A stretch of 64,000 nt of DNA from Flavobacteriales bacterium (GCA_016710965.1 JADJTW010000032.1:203101-267100), one strand, 5' to 3'. Counted from the first letter of the stretch, positions 36,692 to 45,842 are shown. The notes: generated from the sequence alone by a model not told the origin. Made by a program: numbers and translations.

Positions 36692-37342
36692 ATGGAACCC
36701 ACAAGCATGCCCCGCATTGGCGATCAAGCGCCCGATTTCGACGCGCTGACGACCACCGGACCGATCAAGTTCAGCGAGTACATCAAGGACTCCTGGGCCA
36801 TCCTTTTCAGCCACCCCGCCGACTTCACGCCCGTATGCACCACCGAGCTTTCCGGCTTCGCACTGGAGAAGCAATGGTTCGCCGAGCGCAACACCAAGCT
36901 CATCGGCGAGAGCATCGACAGCATCCATAGCCACATCGCCTGGGTGCAGGCCGTGCGCGAGAAGACCGGCGTGTACATGGACTTCCCGATCATCGCCGAT
37001 ATCGACATGAAGGTGGCGAAGCTCTACGGCATGCTGCACGAGAACGCCAGCAATACCGCAGCCGTGCGGGCGGTCTTTTTCATTGACCCGAAGGGCATCA
37101 TCCGCCTCATCATGTACTACCCGCTGAACGTGGGCCGCAACATGGAGGAGATCAAGCGCGTGCTCGAGGCCATGCAAACGGTCGATGCGAACTCCTGCGC
37201 CATGCCATTGAATTGGAAGAAGGGCGAAAAGGTGATCGTGCCGCCACCCAAGACCCTGAAGGACCTGGATGCGCGCCTGAGCGAAAAAGGTATCGAGCTG
37301 ATCGATTTCTACCTCGCCAAGAAGCAACTGGAGACGGCCTAG
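36692..37342 (+). CDS. 1-Cys (Prx6-type) peroxiredoxin
   Basis: Peroxiredoxin of 216 residues that reduces peroxides (and possibly persulfides) in the cytoplasm. Peroxidatic cysteine is C49 in HPADFTPVCTTELSGF; the length and C-terminal domain (LNWKKGEKVIVPP) are those of the Prx6/AhpC-TSA 1-Cys group. The start at 36692 is after the promoter and gives the usual PRIGDQAPDF near the N-terminus. It lies between SQR and the persulfide dioxygenase and has the same promoter layout, so it is likely induced together with them. Confidence 0.93.
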   Translation: MEPTSMPRIGDQAPDFDALTTTGPIKFSEYIKDSWAILFSHPADFTPVCTTELSGFALEKQWFAERNTKLIGESIDSIHSHIAWVQAVREKTGVYMDFPIIADIDMKVAKLYGMLHENASNTAAVRAVFFIDPKGIIRLIMYYPLNVGRNMEEIKRVLEAMQTVDANSCAMPLNWKKGEKVIVPPPKTLKDLDARLSEKGIELIDFYLAKKQLETA

Positions 37343-37370
37343 GTGTTGGTGTTCCGTCCAGAGTTTGGTG

Positions 37371-37400
37371 GGGGCTCCTTCGGGGGCCCCTACTGCTTTT
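37371..37400 (+). terminator. Intrinsic terminator after peroxiredoxin
   Basis: Stem GGGGCTCC (37371-37378) with GGGGCCCC (37383-37390), one G-T pair, closed by a TTCG tetraloop; the following bases are TACTGCTTTT. It separates the peroxiredoxin from the persulfide dioxygenase promoter. Confidence 0.7.
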
Positions 37401-37404
37401 GGCC

Positions 37405-37477
37405 GTGATGATCGTCACGGTCGACGGTGACAGGTGACGAACATCACATCTTCCGGGAGCAGCGGTCCGGACTTTTG
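37405..37477 (+). promoter_or_regulatory. Persulfide dioxygenase promoter with two palindromes
   Basis: Two sites: GTGATGATCGTCAC (37405-37418) and GTGACGAACATCAC (37434-37447), centres 29 bp apart. The proximal centre is 36.5 bp from the last G of GACTTTTG (37470-37477), the presumed -7 element. The start codon is 40 bp downstream. Confidence 0.7.
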
Positions 37478-37517
37478 TGATGAACCATGACCGGAACCGG
37501 TCGCAACAAGGATTCAC

Positions 37518-38930
37518 ATGACCATCAAACAGATCTACACCGGGTGCATCGCCCATGCGGCGTACTACTTGGAGAGCAATGGTGAAGCCGCCATCTTCGA
37601 TCCGCTGCGCGAAGTGCAGCCGTACATCGATCGCGCTTCAACGGACCACGCGAAGATCAAGTACGTCTTCGAGACGCACTTCCATGCCGATTTCGTGAGC
37701 GGCCACCTGGACCTCGCGAAGAAGACTGGTGCCACCATTGTGTACGGCCCCACCGCCAAGCCTGGATTCGATGCGCATGTCGCCACGGATGGTGAGGTGT
37801 TCACCATCGGCAAAGCCACGGTGAAGGCGATCCATACGCCCGGTCACACCATGGAAAGCACGTGCTACCTGCTGATCGATGAAAGCGGCAAGGAGCACGG
37901 CATCATCACCGGCGACACGCTCTTCATCGGTGACGTTGGCCGCCCCGATCTGGCGCAGCACGTGATCGCGGACCTTACCGAGGACAAGCTCGCAGGCCAC
38001 CTGTTCGACTCCTTGCGAAACAAGATCATGCCGTTGAGCGACGACTTGATCGTGTACCCGAACCACGGTGCTGGAAGCGCATGCGGCAAGATGATGAGCA
38101 AGGAGACCACCGACACGCTCGGGAATCAGAAGCGCACCAATTACGCGTTGGACCCGAAGCTCACGAAGGAGGAGTTCAAGAAGGCCGTTCTCACGGGCCT
38201 GACGCCGCCACCGGGATACTTCCCTAAGAACGTGCTGATGAACATCAAGGGCTATGAAAGCCTGGATACGGTGATGGAACGCGGCAAGCGGGCATTGAAC
38301 GTGAACGATTTCGAGGTGGTGGCGAACGAGGAGCAGGCGTTGGTGCTGGATACGCGCCCCGCCGGTGCCTTCGCCCGGGGCTTCATCCCCAACAGCGTGA
38401 ACATCGGGCTGGACAGCAACTTCGCCATGTGGGTCGGAGAACTGGTGCCTGACATCAAACAGACAATCCTGCTGGTAACGGTGCCGGGCAAAGAGGAGGA
38501 GAGCATCATCCGCCTGAGCCGCGTGGGCTATGACAACACCATCGGCTACCTCGACGGAGGTTTCGCGGCATGGAAGGCCGCTGGCAAGGAAGTGGACACG
38601 GTGGGGCGCATCACGGCGGCGGAATTCGCCGAGCGATATCCGGCGGAACCGCTCGTTTTCGATGTGCGCAAGAAGAGCGAGTTCGAGAGCGAGCATGTGG
38701 AAGGCGCCATCAACGTACCCTTGAACGCGATCAGCCAGCACCTGGCGGAATTCCCGAAGGACAAGCCCTTCATCCTGCACTGTGCTGGTGGCTATCGCAG
38801 CATGATCGCCGCTTCCATCCTCAAGCAGAGGGGGTGGGAGAACTTCGTGGACGTGGAGAACGGCTTCAGCGGCATCAGACAGACCAGCGTGCCGCGTACA
38901 GCGTACGTGTGCCCGACGACCATGCTCTAG
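37518..38930 (+). CDS. Persulfide dioxygenase-rhodanese fusion
   Basis: Protein of 470 residues: ETHE1-like metallo-beta-lactamase-fold dioxygenase (1-250), then two rhodanese domains. Metal motif THFHADFVSGH gives H54, H56, D58; further ligands H110 (HTPGH) and D133 (ITGDTLF). The first rhodanese (about 260-360) lacks the catalytic Cys; the second has C422 (LHCAGGYRSM). It oxidises protein or glutathione persulfide to sulfite and can form thiosulfate, like CstB. It is the expected next step after SQR and has the same operator. A paralogue is at 43.6-45.0 kb. Confidence 0.93.
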   Translation: MTIKQIYTGCIAHAAYYLESNGEAAIFDPLREVQPYIDRASTDHAKIKYVFETHFHADFVSGHLDLAKKTGATIVYGPTAKPGFDAHVATDGEVFTIGKATVKAIHTPGHTMESTCYLLIDESGKEHGIITGDTLFIGDVGRPDLAQHVIADLTEDKLAGHLFDSLRNKIMPLSDDLIVYPNHGAGSACGKMMSKETTDTLGNQKRTNYALDPKLTKEEFKKAVLTGLTPPPGYFPKNVLMNIKGYESLDTVMERGKRALNVNDFEVVANEEQALVLDTRPAGAFARGFIPNSVNIGLDSNFAMWVGELVPDIKQTILLVTVPGKEEESIIRLSRVGYDNTIGYLDGGFAAWKAAGKEVDTVGRITAAEFAERYPAEPLVFDVRKKSEFESEHVEGAINVPLNAISQHLAEFPKDKPFILHCAGGYRSMIAASILKQRGWENFVDVENGFSGIRQTSVPRTAYVCPTTML

Positions 38931-38977
38931 GCAACCGTTCGATCACCGTTCCAGGGGAGAGCGGAGCCCCGGGCCAC

Positions 38978-40759
38978 CTACCTGAATTCGTAGTCGTAGC
39001 CCTCGAGTTGCGATAGCAGCGTTTGCGGCGCATCCGTCGCGGTTATCCGCCCTTCCACCTTAGGGGCCACAGGTGAATGTTGTGCGAAGTATTCCCGCAG
39101 GATGTTGTGCATGGTCGCGTTGGCGCGGCGCGGGTTCTTCACTTTCTCCATTCGGCAGAGCGTGTCATCAGGGTCGCCTTCGCGCTCGCACGCAGCAACG
39201 AGGTAAGAGCGCTTCAGGTCGATCGGCTTGCCACCGATCTTGATCCAGTTCACGCGCTTGCCAAGGTCGTTGTTCATGGTGAAGTTGGCGGTCATGCCCT
39301 TGAAGCGCACAACCCAACCACCGAAGCGTTTCGCGGGATCCTTAGCGAAGACATTGTGCAACTCCTTCTCCAGCCAATCCCATAGCTGCTGCCCCGTCGC
39401 TTCGCCGTACTTGGCTTCGCTGTCCACCGGGATCATGCTCCAGATGTTATCGTTGGTGATCGGCGTAGGCGTCTTGCCATCGGCCACGATGGGCGGACAA
39501 AAGCGGAAGCCGTTGCTTATCGCTATCTCCGGCTTCAGCTTCCACATGATCGCATCCGTGACGAGGTTGTCCATCGGGTTTTCGATCACGTAGTAGCGCA
39601 CCAGCGTGTTCTTCGTGCTGCCCACCACGTTGCTCAGTTGCTCCTTGTACGGCGCGCTCACCTCATCGACAAGTTGCAGCATGCCCTTGTCGGCCGGATA
39701 CTTCTCCGGGTCCACATCGAGCAGTTCGTAGTGGCTGTCCTTCACCTTGCCGTCCTCCACGACAACATCAAGGCGCGCGACGAACGAGCCGAACGCGCCC
39801 GGCTCCGTCACCTTGCTGTACTTGCCTTCGATCGGCTTGCGCACGCGTTCGTGCGTGTCGGCACCGAGGATCAGATCCGCACCCTCCACTTCCGGTTTGT
39901 TGGCAAGGTCCACTTGCTGCGCGAGGCCCATGTGCGTCACCAGGAAGACCATGGCGCACTGCTCATAGTCACGCAGGATGCGGATGTACTTCGCCACGTT
40001 CACCTCCGGTTTGGTGAAGGCGATGCCGTAGCTGTACGCCGGTGATTGCCGCTTCGGCGTTAGCGGGTCGTTGTAGCCGATGAAGCCGATCTTGGCACCA
40101 GCGACGCGTTTCGTCCAGTACGGCGGGAAGATCATCTCGCCCTTGAACTCCGCGTTCTTGTCCGGCGTAGCGATCGAACCTTCGGGGTACGCCGCATGGA
40201 ACATGTTCGCGCAGATCTTATCGGCCTTGTACGCGCCAAGGTCCCTCAGCATCATCTCCTTGCCGTAGATCACTTCCCAGTTGCCGGGGAGCACCAGGTC
40301 GTACCCGATGCGGTCCATCAATGGCACCAAAGCACGGCCTTCGCTCATCGCGGCCACACCACCGCCTTGGAAACAATCCCCGCCGTCGATCACGATGGTA
40401 TTCTCCGGATCCTCCGCTCGCAGCGTGTCGATCATGGTCTTCAGCACGCCGAAGCCGCCTCGCTTCTTGTACACGGGTTTGCCGCCTTCCAGGAAGAACT
40501 CGTCGTGCGTGTGCAGTTGCGCGTGGATGTCGCTGGTGTGCAGGATGGTGAACTTCTGTGCTTTGCCCTGCACGACGGCGCTGCTCTTCATCAGTTCATC
40601 GCGCCGGTCCGCCAAAGCACCCATGGCGAGCGTTGGCCCCAATGTCAATCCTGCACCTAGCGCGCCCAGTGAGCGCAACATTTGTCGGCGCGTTACGCCG
40701 TTCGTTTCGTCCTGATGCGCGCCACACGTGCAGCCTACGGGATGTTCGAATTCGCTCAT
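38978..40759 (-). CDS. soxB: SoxB thiosulfohydrolase
   Basis: Periplasmic di-manganese hydrolase of 593 residues that releases sulfate from SoxY-bound thiosulfonate in the Sox pathway. A Tat-type signal (TRRQMLRSLGALGAG, about 23-37) is followed by metal motifs LHTSDIHAQLHTHDEFF (D77, H79), IDGGDCFQGGGVA, PGNWEVIYGK and the downstream ATHMGL-like VTHMGLAQ. Last gene of the YeeE/YedE-TsdA-SoxB operon, 3 bp after the cytochrome. SoxXA, SoxYZ and SoxCD are not in the window. Confidence 0.9.
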   Translation of the reverse strand: MSEFEHPVGCTCGAHQDETNGVTRRQMLRSLGALGAGLTLGPTLAMGALADRRDELMKSSAVVQGKAQKFTILHTSDIHAQLHTHDEFFLEGGKPVYKKRGGFGVLKTMIDTLRAEDPENTIVIDGGDCFQGGGVAAMSEGRALVPLMDRIGYDLVLPGNWEVIYGKEMMLRDLGAYKADKICANMFHAAYPEGSIATPDKNAEFKGEMIFPPYWTKRVAGAKIGFIGYNDPLTPKRQSPAYSYGIAFTKPEVNVAKYIRILRDYEQCAMVFLVTHMGLAQQVDLANKPEVEGADLILGADTHERVRKPIEGKYSKVTEPGAFGSFVARLDVVVEDGKVKDSHYELLDVDPEKYPADKGMLQLVDEVSAPYKEQLSNVVGSTKNTLVRYYVIENPMDNLVTDAIMWKLKPEIAISNGFRFCPPIVADGKTPTPITNDNIWSMIPVDSEAKYGEATGQQLWDWLEKELHNVFAKDPAKRFGGWVVRFKGMTANFTMNNDLGKRVNWIKIGGKPIDLKRSYLVAACEREGDPDDTLCRMEKVKNPRRANATMHNILREYFAQHSPVAPKVEGRITATDAPQTLLSQLEGYDYEFR

Positions 40760-40762
40760 GAG

Positions 40763-41854
40763 CTACTTCTTGTTCAGGGCTGCGATCGGTCCGAAGGGTC
40801 CGAACTTGTGCTGTTCTTCCGTGAATGCATCGGCGTAAGGTCCGAAAGGATGGTCAACAGGCTTCGCTGCGATCCTTGGCCAATCGCTGGAGAGGTCGCG
40901 CATGGGGCGTTGCTGGGAGTTCACGAAGGCCGCAACATCCCAAGCCTCTTCATCGGTTAGCTGCGGCGCTTCCCAAGAAGCTCCTTGCGGCATATTGTTC
41001 TTCACGTAGCCAGCGAAGCGGCCCAGGCGATACAGCCCTGCGCCGATGTTGTAGCTGTGCTCGCCCCACAGCGGTGGGTACAAGTAGGTAGTGGCATCGG
41101 CGGCCTTCTGTCCGGCACCGTCCTTTTGGTGGCAGCGCTCGCACTTGGCGGTGTAGATGGCTTCACCGTGAACGGGATCCGCGGGTCTATCCATGAAGAG
41201 CAGTTCGGCAAGGCCAACGCCTTTCGGCTTCTTACCCTTCGGGATACCGGTGCCGAGCCATTCCATGTAGGCCAACAAGGAGCGCATCTCAAGGCTGCTG
41301 CTATCGAGCGCAGTCCCGTTCAAGCTGCGTTCGATGCAATCGTTGATGCGCTTCACCACCGTCTCGTTGCCGCCGCTGCGTTCGCGGAACTTCGGATAGG
41401 TGCTCCACACCGCGCTGTAGTTGTTGCCCCACGGTTTCGTTCCGGCTTCCAGGTGGCAGTTCTGGCAATTCATCCCGTTGGTCAGGTGCGCCACGGTTCC
41501 TTGCGGACCGAGGTAGTACGCTGTGTTGCGGATCAGCTCGCGGCCATACGCGACAAGGTCTTCACGCTCGCCCCCGATCCGGTCGATCAGCGTGGTGTCC
41601 ATGCCCATCCATAAGCTGTCGGGTCCGTAGGTCGCTACCATCGGTGGAGGGGGCTCGCTCCATTCGCGCGGAGCCAGCATGTACCCTGCGATGAGAACGA
41701 TGATGACACCAACGGTAATCCGTGCCAGCCGAGGACCGCGCGCATGGTACGGGTGGCCGGCGCGCTCGGCCAGCACGCGCATGGCCTTGTCGGTAATGCC
41801 CAACCATACGAGGATGAAGAGGGCGATGGCGAGCAGGAAGAACGGTGCGATCAC
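40763..41854 (-). CDS. tsdA: TsdA-like dihaem c-type cytochrome (thiosulfate dehydrogenase)
   Basis: Membrane-anchored dihaem cytochrome of 363 residues. Two N-terminal helices (about 1-20 and 45-62) precede two haem motifs, C130-C133-H134 (NCQNCH) and C238-C241-H242 (KCERCH). The segment around RINDCIERSLNGTAL and the YPKFRERSG motif match thiosulfate dehydrogenase TsdA, which joins two thiosulfates to tetrathionate; the reverse reaction is possible. The start is taken as GTG at 41854, 16 bp after the upstream YeeE stop, because no ATG fits. It probably hands electrons to the cbb3 oxidase. Confidence 0.82.
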   Translation of the reverse strand: MIAPFFLLAIALFILVWLGITDKAMRVLAERAGHPYHARGPRLARITVGVIIVLIAGYMLAPREWSEPPPPMVATYGPDSLWMGMDTTLIDRIGGEREDLVAYGRELIRNTAYYLGPQGTVAHLTNGMNCQNCHLEAGTKPWGNNYSAVWSTYPKFRERSGGNETVVKRINDCIERSLNGTALDSSSLEMRSLLAYMEWLGTGIPKGKKPKGVGLAELLFMDRPADPVHGEAIYTAKCERCHQKDGAGQKAADATTYLYPPLWGEHSYNIGAGLYRLGRFAGYVKNNMPQGASWEAPQLTDEEAWDVAAFVNSQQRPMRDLSSDWPRIAAKPVDHPFGPYADAFTEEQHKFGPFGPIAALNKK

Positions 41855-41870
41855 GAGAGCTGCGCGTTGA

Positions 41871-42308
41871 TCAGTGCGGGAGCTTCTCGCGGACGAGGCC
41901 GTAGAGCCAGGTACCTGCGACAGCGCTGAGGAAGGTGATGATGATGACCGAATAGCCTGCGCCCACCTGCGCGAACAGCGGCCCAGGGCATGCACCGGTG
42001 ATGGCCCATCCGAGGCCGAAGAGGACGCTTCCGTAGATCGTTCCCTTGTTGAACGCCTTGTCGGGAATAACGATGGGTTCGCCCGAGAAGGTCTTGGCCC
42101 TGATGCGCTTGATGAGCTGCACGCTGATCAGGCCCACGACCACGGCGCTGCCGATGACGCCGTACATGTGGAAGCTCTCGAAGCGGAACATCTCCTGAAT
42201 GCGGAACCAGCTGATGATCTCGGCCTTCACGAACACGATGCCGAAGAGGATGCCCCAGACCGCGTAGCGCAGGTTGTGCCACCAGGGAGCGGAAGCGGGC
42301 GCGCTCAT
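41871..42308 (-). CDS. YeeE/YedE half-transporter, C-terminal half
   Basis: Membrane protein of 145 residues with about four helices, matching the second half of the YeeE/YedE (TsuA) thiosulfate permease. The conserved cysteine loop is GWAITGACPGPLFAQVG. It overlaps the first half-gene by ATGA, and the start at 42308 is set by this. In many bacteria YeeE/YedE is one chain; here it is split in two genes, as in PmpAB-type systems. Confidence 0.87.
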   Translation of the reverse strand: MSAPASAPWWHNLRYAVWGILFGIVFVKAEIISWFRIQEMFRFESFHMYGVIGSAVVVGLISVQLIKRIRAKTFSGEPIVIPDKAFNKGTIYGSVLFGLGWAITGACPGPLFAQVGAGYSVIIITFLSAVAGTWLYGLVREKLPH

Positions 42309-42868
42309 AGCGTGAGGAGATAGGGGAGGATGAACCAGGTGCAGATGATGCCGGCGCCGAAGAAGCAGCACGTGGCCACCAGGCTGGGCCATTGCAAGTT
42401 GCTCAATCCGGATATCGCATGGCCGCTGGTGCAGCCACCGGCCCAGCGCGTGCCGAAACCGACGAAGAAGCCGCCGACGATGAAGAAGATGAAGCCGCGC
42501 ACGGTGAGCACGTTGTCCCACGAGAAGATCTCCTTCGGCATGAGGCCGCTGTTGTCGGTGATGCCTTTGCTCGCGAGGTATCCTGCGGTGGGTTCAGCGA
42601 TCACCATGGGATCGGGATCCGCGAGGAGCGTAACAGCGATGCATGCGCCGATGACCACCCCGCCCACGAAGAAGAGGTTCCATGCCTCCTTCTTCCAGTC
42701 GTAGGTGAAGAAGGGGATCTTGGCCGGCATGCACGCGGCGCAGATGTGGCGGAGCGAGCTGCTGAGGCCGAAGGCCTTGTTGCCGAGGAGCAGAAGTGCT
42801 GGAACGGTGAGGCCGATGATGGGACCGGCCACGTACCATGGCCAGGGTCCTTTGATCGCGTCAAGCAT
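42305..42868 (-). CDS. YeeE/YedE half-transporter, N-terminal half
   Basis: Membrane protein of 187 residues with about five helices. The conserved substrate loop is TRWAGGCTSGHAISGLSNLQ, and another Cys pair (CAACMPAK) is in an earlier loop. In TsuA such cysteines line the path of thiosulfate. First gene of the thiosulfate operon (half-transporter pair, TsdA-like cytochrome, SoxB). A -7-like CATATTTG lies upstream on this strand (42897 to 42890). Confidence 0.87.
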   Translation of the reverse strand: MLDAIKGPWPWYVAGPIIGLTVPALLLLGNKAFGLSSSLRHICAACMPAKIPFFTYDWKKEAWNLFFVGGVVIGACIAVTLLADPDPMVIAEPTAGYLASKGITDNSGLMPKEIFSWDNVLTVRGFIFFIVGGFFVGFGTRWAGGCTSGHAISGLSNLQWPSLVATCCFFGAGIICTWFILPYLLTL

Positions 42869-42904
42869 GCATCAATGGGGTCAGGGATCCAAATATGCGA
42901 CTCC

Positions 42905-42926
42905 CCCGGAATTCTCTTCTTCCGGG
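42905..42926. terminator. Hairpin between DUF3332 and the thiosulfate operon
   Basis: CCCGGAA (42905-42911) pairs with TTCCGGG (42920-42926), 8-base loop. No strong T run follows on the minus strand, so termination of DUF3332 is only a suggestion; it also overlaps the place where an upstream activator site would lie for the next operon. Confidence 0.45.
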
Positions 42927-42939
42927 TCAGGAATGGGCC

Positions 42940-43527
42940 TCAATTCGAGCAGGCGGTCCCTGTAGCGCGCAGTCCGCTGGCCCGCGCCATCAGCACGCTG
43001 GTGTCCAGCAGTTCTGCGGATGCAAGGTCCATACTGCCATTGTCCGTGTATACGCGCACGCTTTCCCCTTGCTCATCGAGGAAGGTCATCACGGCATGGT
43101 CGCGCACGTTGCTATCCGTGTACTTCCAGGTGCGGTCGCAACGATCGAAGCGCATGATGCGTACTTCGCCGGCCTGCGCGCCCGAAAGCTGCGTGGTGGT
43201 GAAGGTGTCCCTGGTGGCATCGATGCGGTAGTCGATTCCCTTCAGTGTCACGAGTTGCATCTCATGGTCGCCCTCGTTCATGGACAGCGGATTGGTGCCG
43301 CTCCAGAACTCGATCAAGTTGAGGATCACGGCATCGATCATGGCTGTGATGCCATACACGAATCCCATGGGGATCCACAGGAGCAGGGAGCGCACGAACT
43401 TGTTGCCGATGCTAGCGTGCCAGTCGTAGGCCTTGCGCGTAAGGGCGAATTCGCCGAAGCAGCCGGATTGCGTGAAGGCGAGGCAGCACAGGGCGATGAA
43501 GAGGAAGGGCTTGGCGAGCGTTTTCAT
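42940..43527 (-). CDS. DUF3332 lipoprotein
   Basis: Protein of 195 residues with a lipoprotein signal (FIALCCLAFTQSGC) followed by the DUF3332 hallmark FGEFALTRKAYDWHASIGNKF, a hydrophobic segment (SLLLWIPMGFVYGITAMIDAV) and LIEFWSGTNPL. Function unknown; found across Gram-negative bacteria. It sits between the two sulfur operons with a 59-bp gap to the persulfide dioxygenase gene upstream. Confidence 0.9.
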   Translation of the reverse strand: MKTLAKPFLFIALCCLAFTQSGCFGEFALTRKAYDWHASIGNKFVRSLLLWIPMGFVYGITAMIDAVILNLIEFWSGTNPLSMNEGDHEMQLVTLKGIDYRIDATRDTFTTTQLSGAQAGEVRIMRFDRCDRTWKYTDSNVRDHAVMTFLDEQGESVRVYTDNGSMDLASAELLDTSVLMARASGLRATGTACSN

Positions 43528-43586
43528 GGTGTTTCCGGTTTGGCCCGAATCTAATCACGGATCACTATCGGGCTGCTGCACCAGGA

Positions 43587-44987
43587 TCACTTCGCCACTT
43601 CACCAGCCACCCGCTTCACGCCGGTCTTGCTGATCGCGCCGTACCCGCCAGCCACATCGATGATGTTGTCGTATCCGCGCGCCTTCATGATGCTCGATGC
43701 GATCATGCTGCGATAGCCGCCCTGGCAGTGGATGTAGTTGTCCTCGCTCTTGGAGAAGGCGGTCATGCTTTCGTTGAGCTTCGAGAGGCAGGCATGCTCG
43801 GCGCCGTCCACATGGCCATTGCCCCACTCACCTTCCTTACGCACATCCACAACGTGCAATTCCGCCGCGTTCATGCGCCTGGCGAACTCCTCCGCGCTGA
43901 TGCTGGTGATCGTGTCGATGTCCTTGCCTGCGCTCTTCCACGCCGCGATGCCGCCCTTCAAGTAGCCGAGCGTGTTGTCGTACCCAACCCGGCTCAGACG
44001 GGTCACGGCTTCCTGCTCCTTGCCTTCATCGCAAACGAGTATGATGGGCTGCGCAATGTCCGTGATGAGCGTTCCCACCCAAGGTGCGAAGTCGCCCTTC
44101 AGGCCGATGTTGATGCTCTTGGGGATGAAGCCGTCCTTGAAGGTCTGGGGCGCACGCGTATCGAGCACCAATGCACCGGTGCTTTCCACGATCAGCTCCA
44201 GGTCATCGGGCGTCAGCGCTTTCAACCCTCGCTCCAGCACGGTGTCCAGGCTGGCAACGCCGCCTTTGTTCAAGGCCACGTTCATGGGGAAATAAGCCGG
44301 TGGTGGCGCGATGCCTTCGGTGACCTCCTTCACGAACTGCTCCTTCGTGGGGGCCAGCAGCGCGTAATTCACCTGCTTCTGGTGGCCCAGCGTGTCGAAG
44401 GTCTCCTTGCTCATGTTCTTGCCGCACGCACTGCCAGCACCGTGCGCTGGATAGACGATCACATCATCGGGCAAGGGCTTGATCTTGCTGTTGAGCGAAT
44501 CGTAGAGGAAGCCAGCGAGGTCCTCCTTGGTGAGCTCTCCCATCTTCTGCGCGAGGTCCGGTCGGCCCACGTCGCCGATGAAGAGTGTGTCGCCGGTGAA
44601 GACGCAATGCGGTGTGCCATCCTCCTTCAGCAGGAGGTAGCATGTGCTCTCCATGGTATGCCCCGGCGTGTGCATCACGCGGATGGTCAATCCGCCGATC
44701 TTGAATTCCTCGCCGTCCGTGGCAATGTGCGCTCGGAACTCCGGATCGGCCTTCGGTCCATAGATGATGGGCGCTCCGGTCTTGCGCGCAAGGTCCAGGT
44801 GGCCGCTTACGAAGTCGGCGTGGAAGTGCGTCTCGAAGATGTACTTGATCGTATCGCCACGCTTGGCTGCGCGATCGATGTAGGGGCCTACTTCGCGCAG
44901 CGGGTCGATGATGGCTGCTTCGCCGTTGTGGCTGATGTAGTAGGCGCCTTGCGCGAGGCATCCGGTGTAGATCTGCTCGAGGTTCAT
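43587..44987 (-). CDS. Persulfide dioxygenase-rhodanese fusion, second copy
   Basis: Protein of 466 residues, paralogue of the 37.5 kb gene, with the same MBL motif THFHADFVSGH, HTPGHTMEST and FTGDTLFIGDVGRPD, and a second rhodanese with C421 (IHCQGGYRSM). The first rhodanese again lacks the Cys. It lies 45 bp after a TauE gene that overlaps an ArsR repressor. ArsR-TauE-CstB is the logic of the staphylococcal cst operon for persulfide stress. Two copies under different control suggest one for respiration and one for detoxification (inference). Confidence 0.92.
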   Translation of the reverse strand: MNLEQIYTGCLAQGAYYISHNGEAAIIDPLREVGPYIDRAAKRGDTIKYIFETHFHADFVSGHLDLARKTGAPIIYGPKADPEFRAHIATDGEEFKIGGLTIRVMHTPGHTMESTCYLLLKEDGTPHCVFTGDTLFIGDVGRPDLAQKMGELTKEDLAGFLYDSLNSKIKPLPDDVIVYPAHGAGSACGKNMSKETFDTLGHQKQVNYALLAPTKEQFVKEVTEGIAPPPAYFPMNVALNKGGVASLDTVLERGLKALTPDDLELIVESTGALVLDTRAPQTFKDGFIPKSINIGLKGDFAPWVGTLITDIAQPIILVCDEGKEQEAVTRLSRVGYDNTLGYLKGGIAAWKSAGKDIDTITSISAEEFARRMNAAELHVVDVRKEGEWGNGHVDGAEHACLSKLNESMTAFSKSEDNYIHCQGGYRSMIASSIMKARGYDNIIDVAGGYGAISKTGVKRVAGEVAK

Positions 44988-45032
44988 GGTTCATAGGGTT
45001 GGTCGGGGCGGGAAATTCCCCGCCTTTACGGA

Positions 45033-45842
45033 CTATTGGATGTTGCTGATCTCCCTTCCGATGATGTAGATGCCCATGACAAGGACGAACCATCCGAAGG
45101 CGGGCTTGAGCTTCTCGTTGGGGATGCGCTTGCTGAGCATGCTGCCTGCGATGATGCCGCCGATGGCGATGGCCGTGAAGAGCAACAGGAAGCTCCAGTC
45201 CATTACCTCATCGCCCCGAAGGTCGCCTGTGAAGCCGATGAGCGACTTCGCGGCGATGATGATGAGCGAGGTGCCCACGGCCTGCTTCATCGGCAGCTTG
45301 GCAAGCAGCACCAGCGCAGGTATGATGAGGAAGCCCCCACCAGCGCTCACCAATCCGGTGATCGTTCCCACCACAGCGCCTTCGGCCAGGATCAGCGGAT
45401 AGTTGAACTGCGATCCGCCTGAGCTGGAGTCCGTCGCCTTCTTCGGCTTCCTGATCATGCTATAGGCTGCAGCCACCATCAGCAGGGCGAAGAAGATGAG
45501 CATGCCGAGCGCCTTGCTCACCGCGTTGCCGTGCATGTGGAACAGGGGATCGGGAATGGCAGGTACCAGCCAGGCCCGCGTGGCGAACACCGCAGCGATG
45601 CTCGGGATGCCGAAGACCACCGCCGTACGCCAGTGGATGTTGCCCAAGCGCATGTGGCTGAAGCTGCCGAACAGGCTGGTGAGGCCGACGATGAACAATG
45701 AGTATGCTGTGGCCAGCACGGCATCCACGCCGAAGAGATAGACCAGGATGGGCACCGTGAGGATGCTGCCGCCGCCGCCTATGAGGCCCAACGATAGGCC
45801 CATGAGCACAGCACCTATGTAACCGGCGATCTCCATGCTCAA
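45033..45842 (-). CDS. TauE/SafE sulfite exporter family protein
   Basis: Permease of 269 residues, about eight helices, with the repeat signatures SLGLIGGGGSILTVPIL and GLVSAGGGFLIIPALV. In cst-like operons it removes sulfite formed by the persulfide dioxygenase. It overlaps the ArsR gene by ATGA and is followed by the persulfide dioxygenase after 45 bp, so all three are one operon. Confidence 0.92.
   Translation of the reverse strand: MSMEIAGYIGAVLMGLSLGLIGGGGSILTVPILVYLFGVDAVLATAYSLFIVGLTSLFGSFSHMRLGNIHWRTAVVFGIPSIAAVFATRAWLVPAIPDPLFHMHGNAVSKALGMLIFFALLMVAAAYSMIRKPKKATDSSSGGSQFNYPLILAEGAVVGTITGLVSAGGGFLIIPALVLLAKLPMKQAVGTSLIIIAAKSLIGFTGDLRGDEVMDWSFLLLFTAIAIGGIIAGSMLSKRIPNEKLKPAFGWFVLVMGIYIIGREISNIQ

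Noticed and set aside
42920..42933. Seventh member of the shared promoter set before the thiosulfate operon
   Set aside because: The bases at the expected distance from CATATTTG read TTCC-N6-GGAA with only one TGAC half-site, so the motif does not match and may belong to a hairpin.
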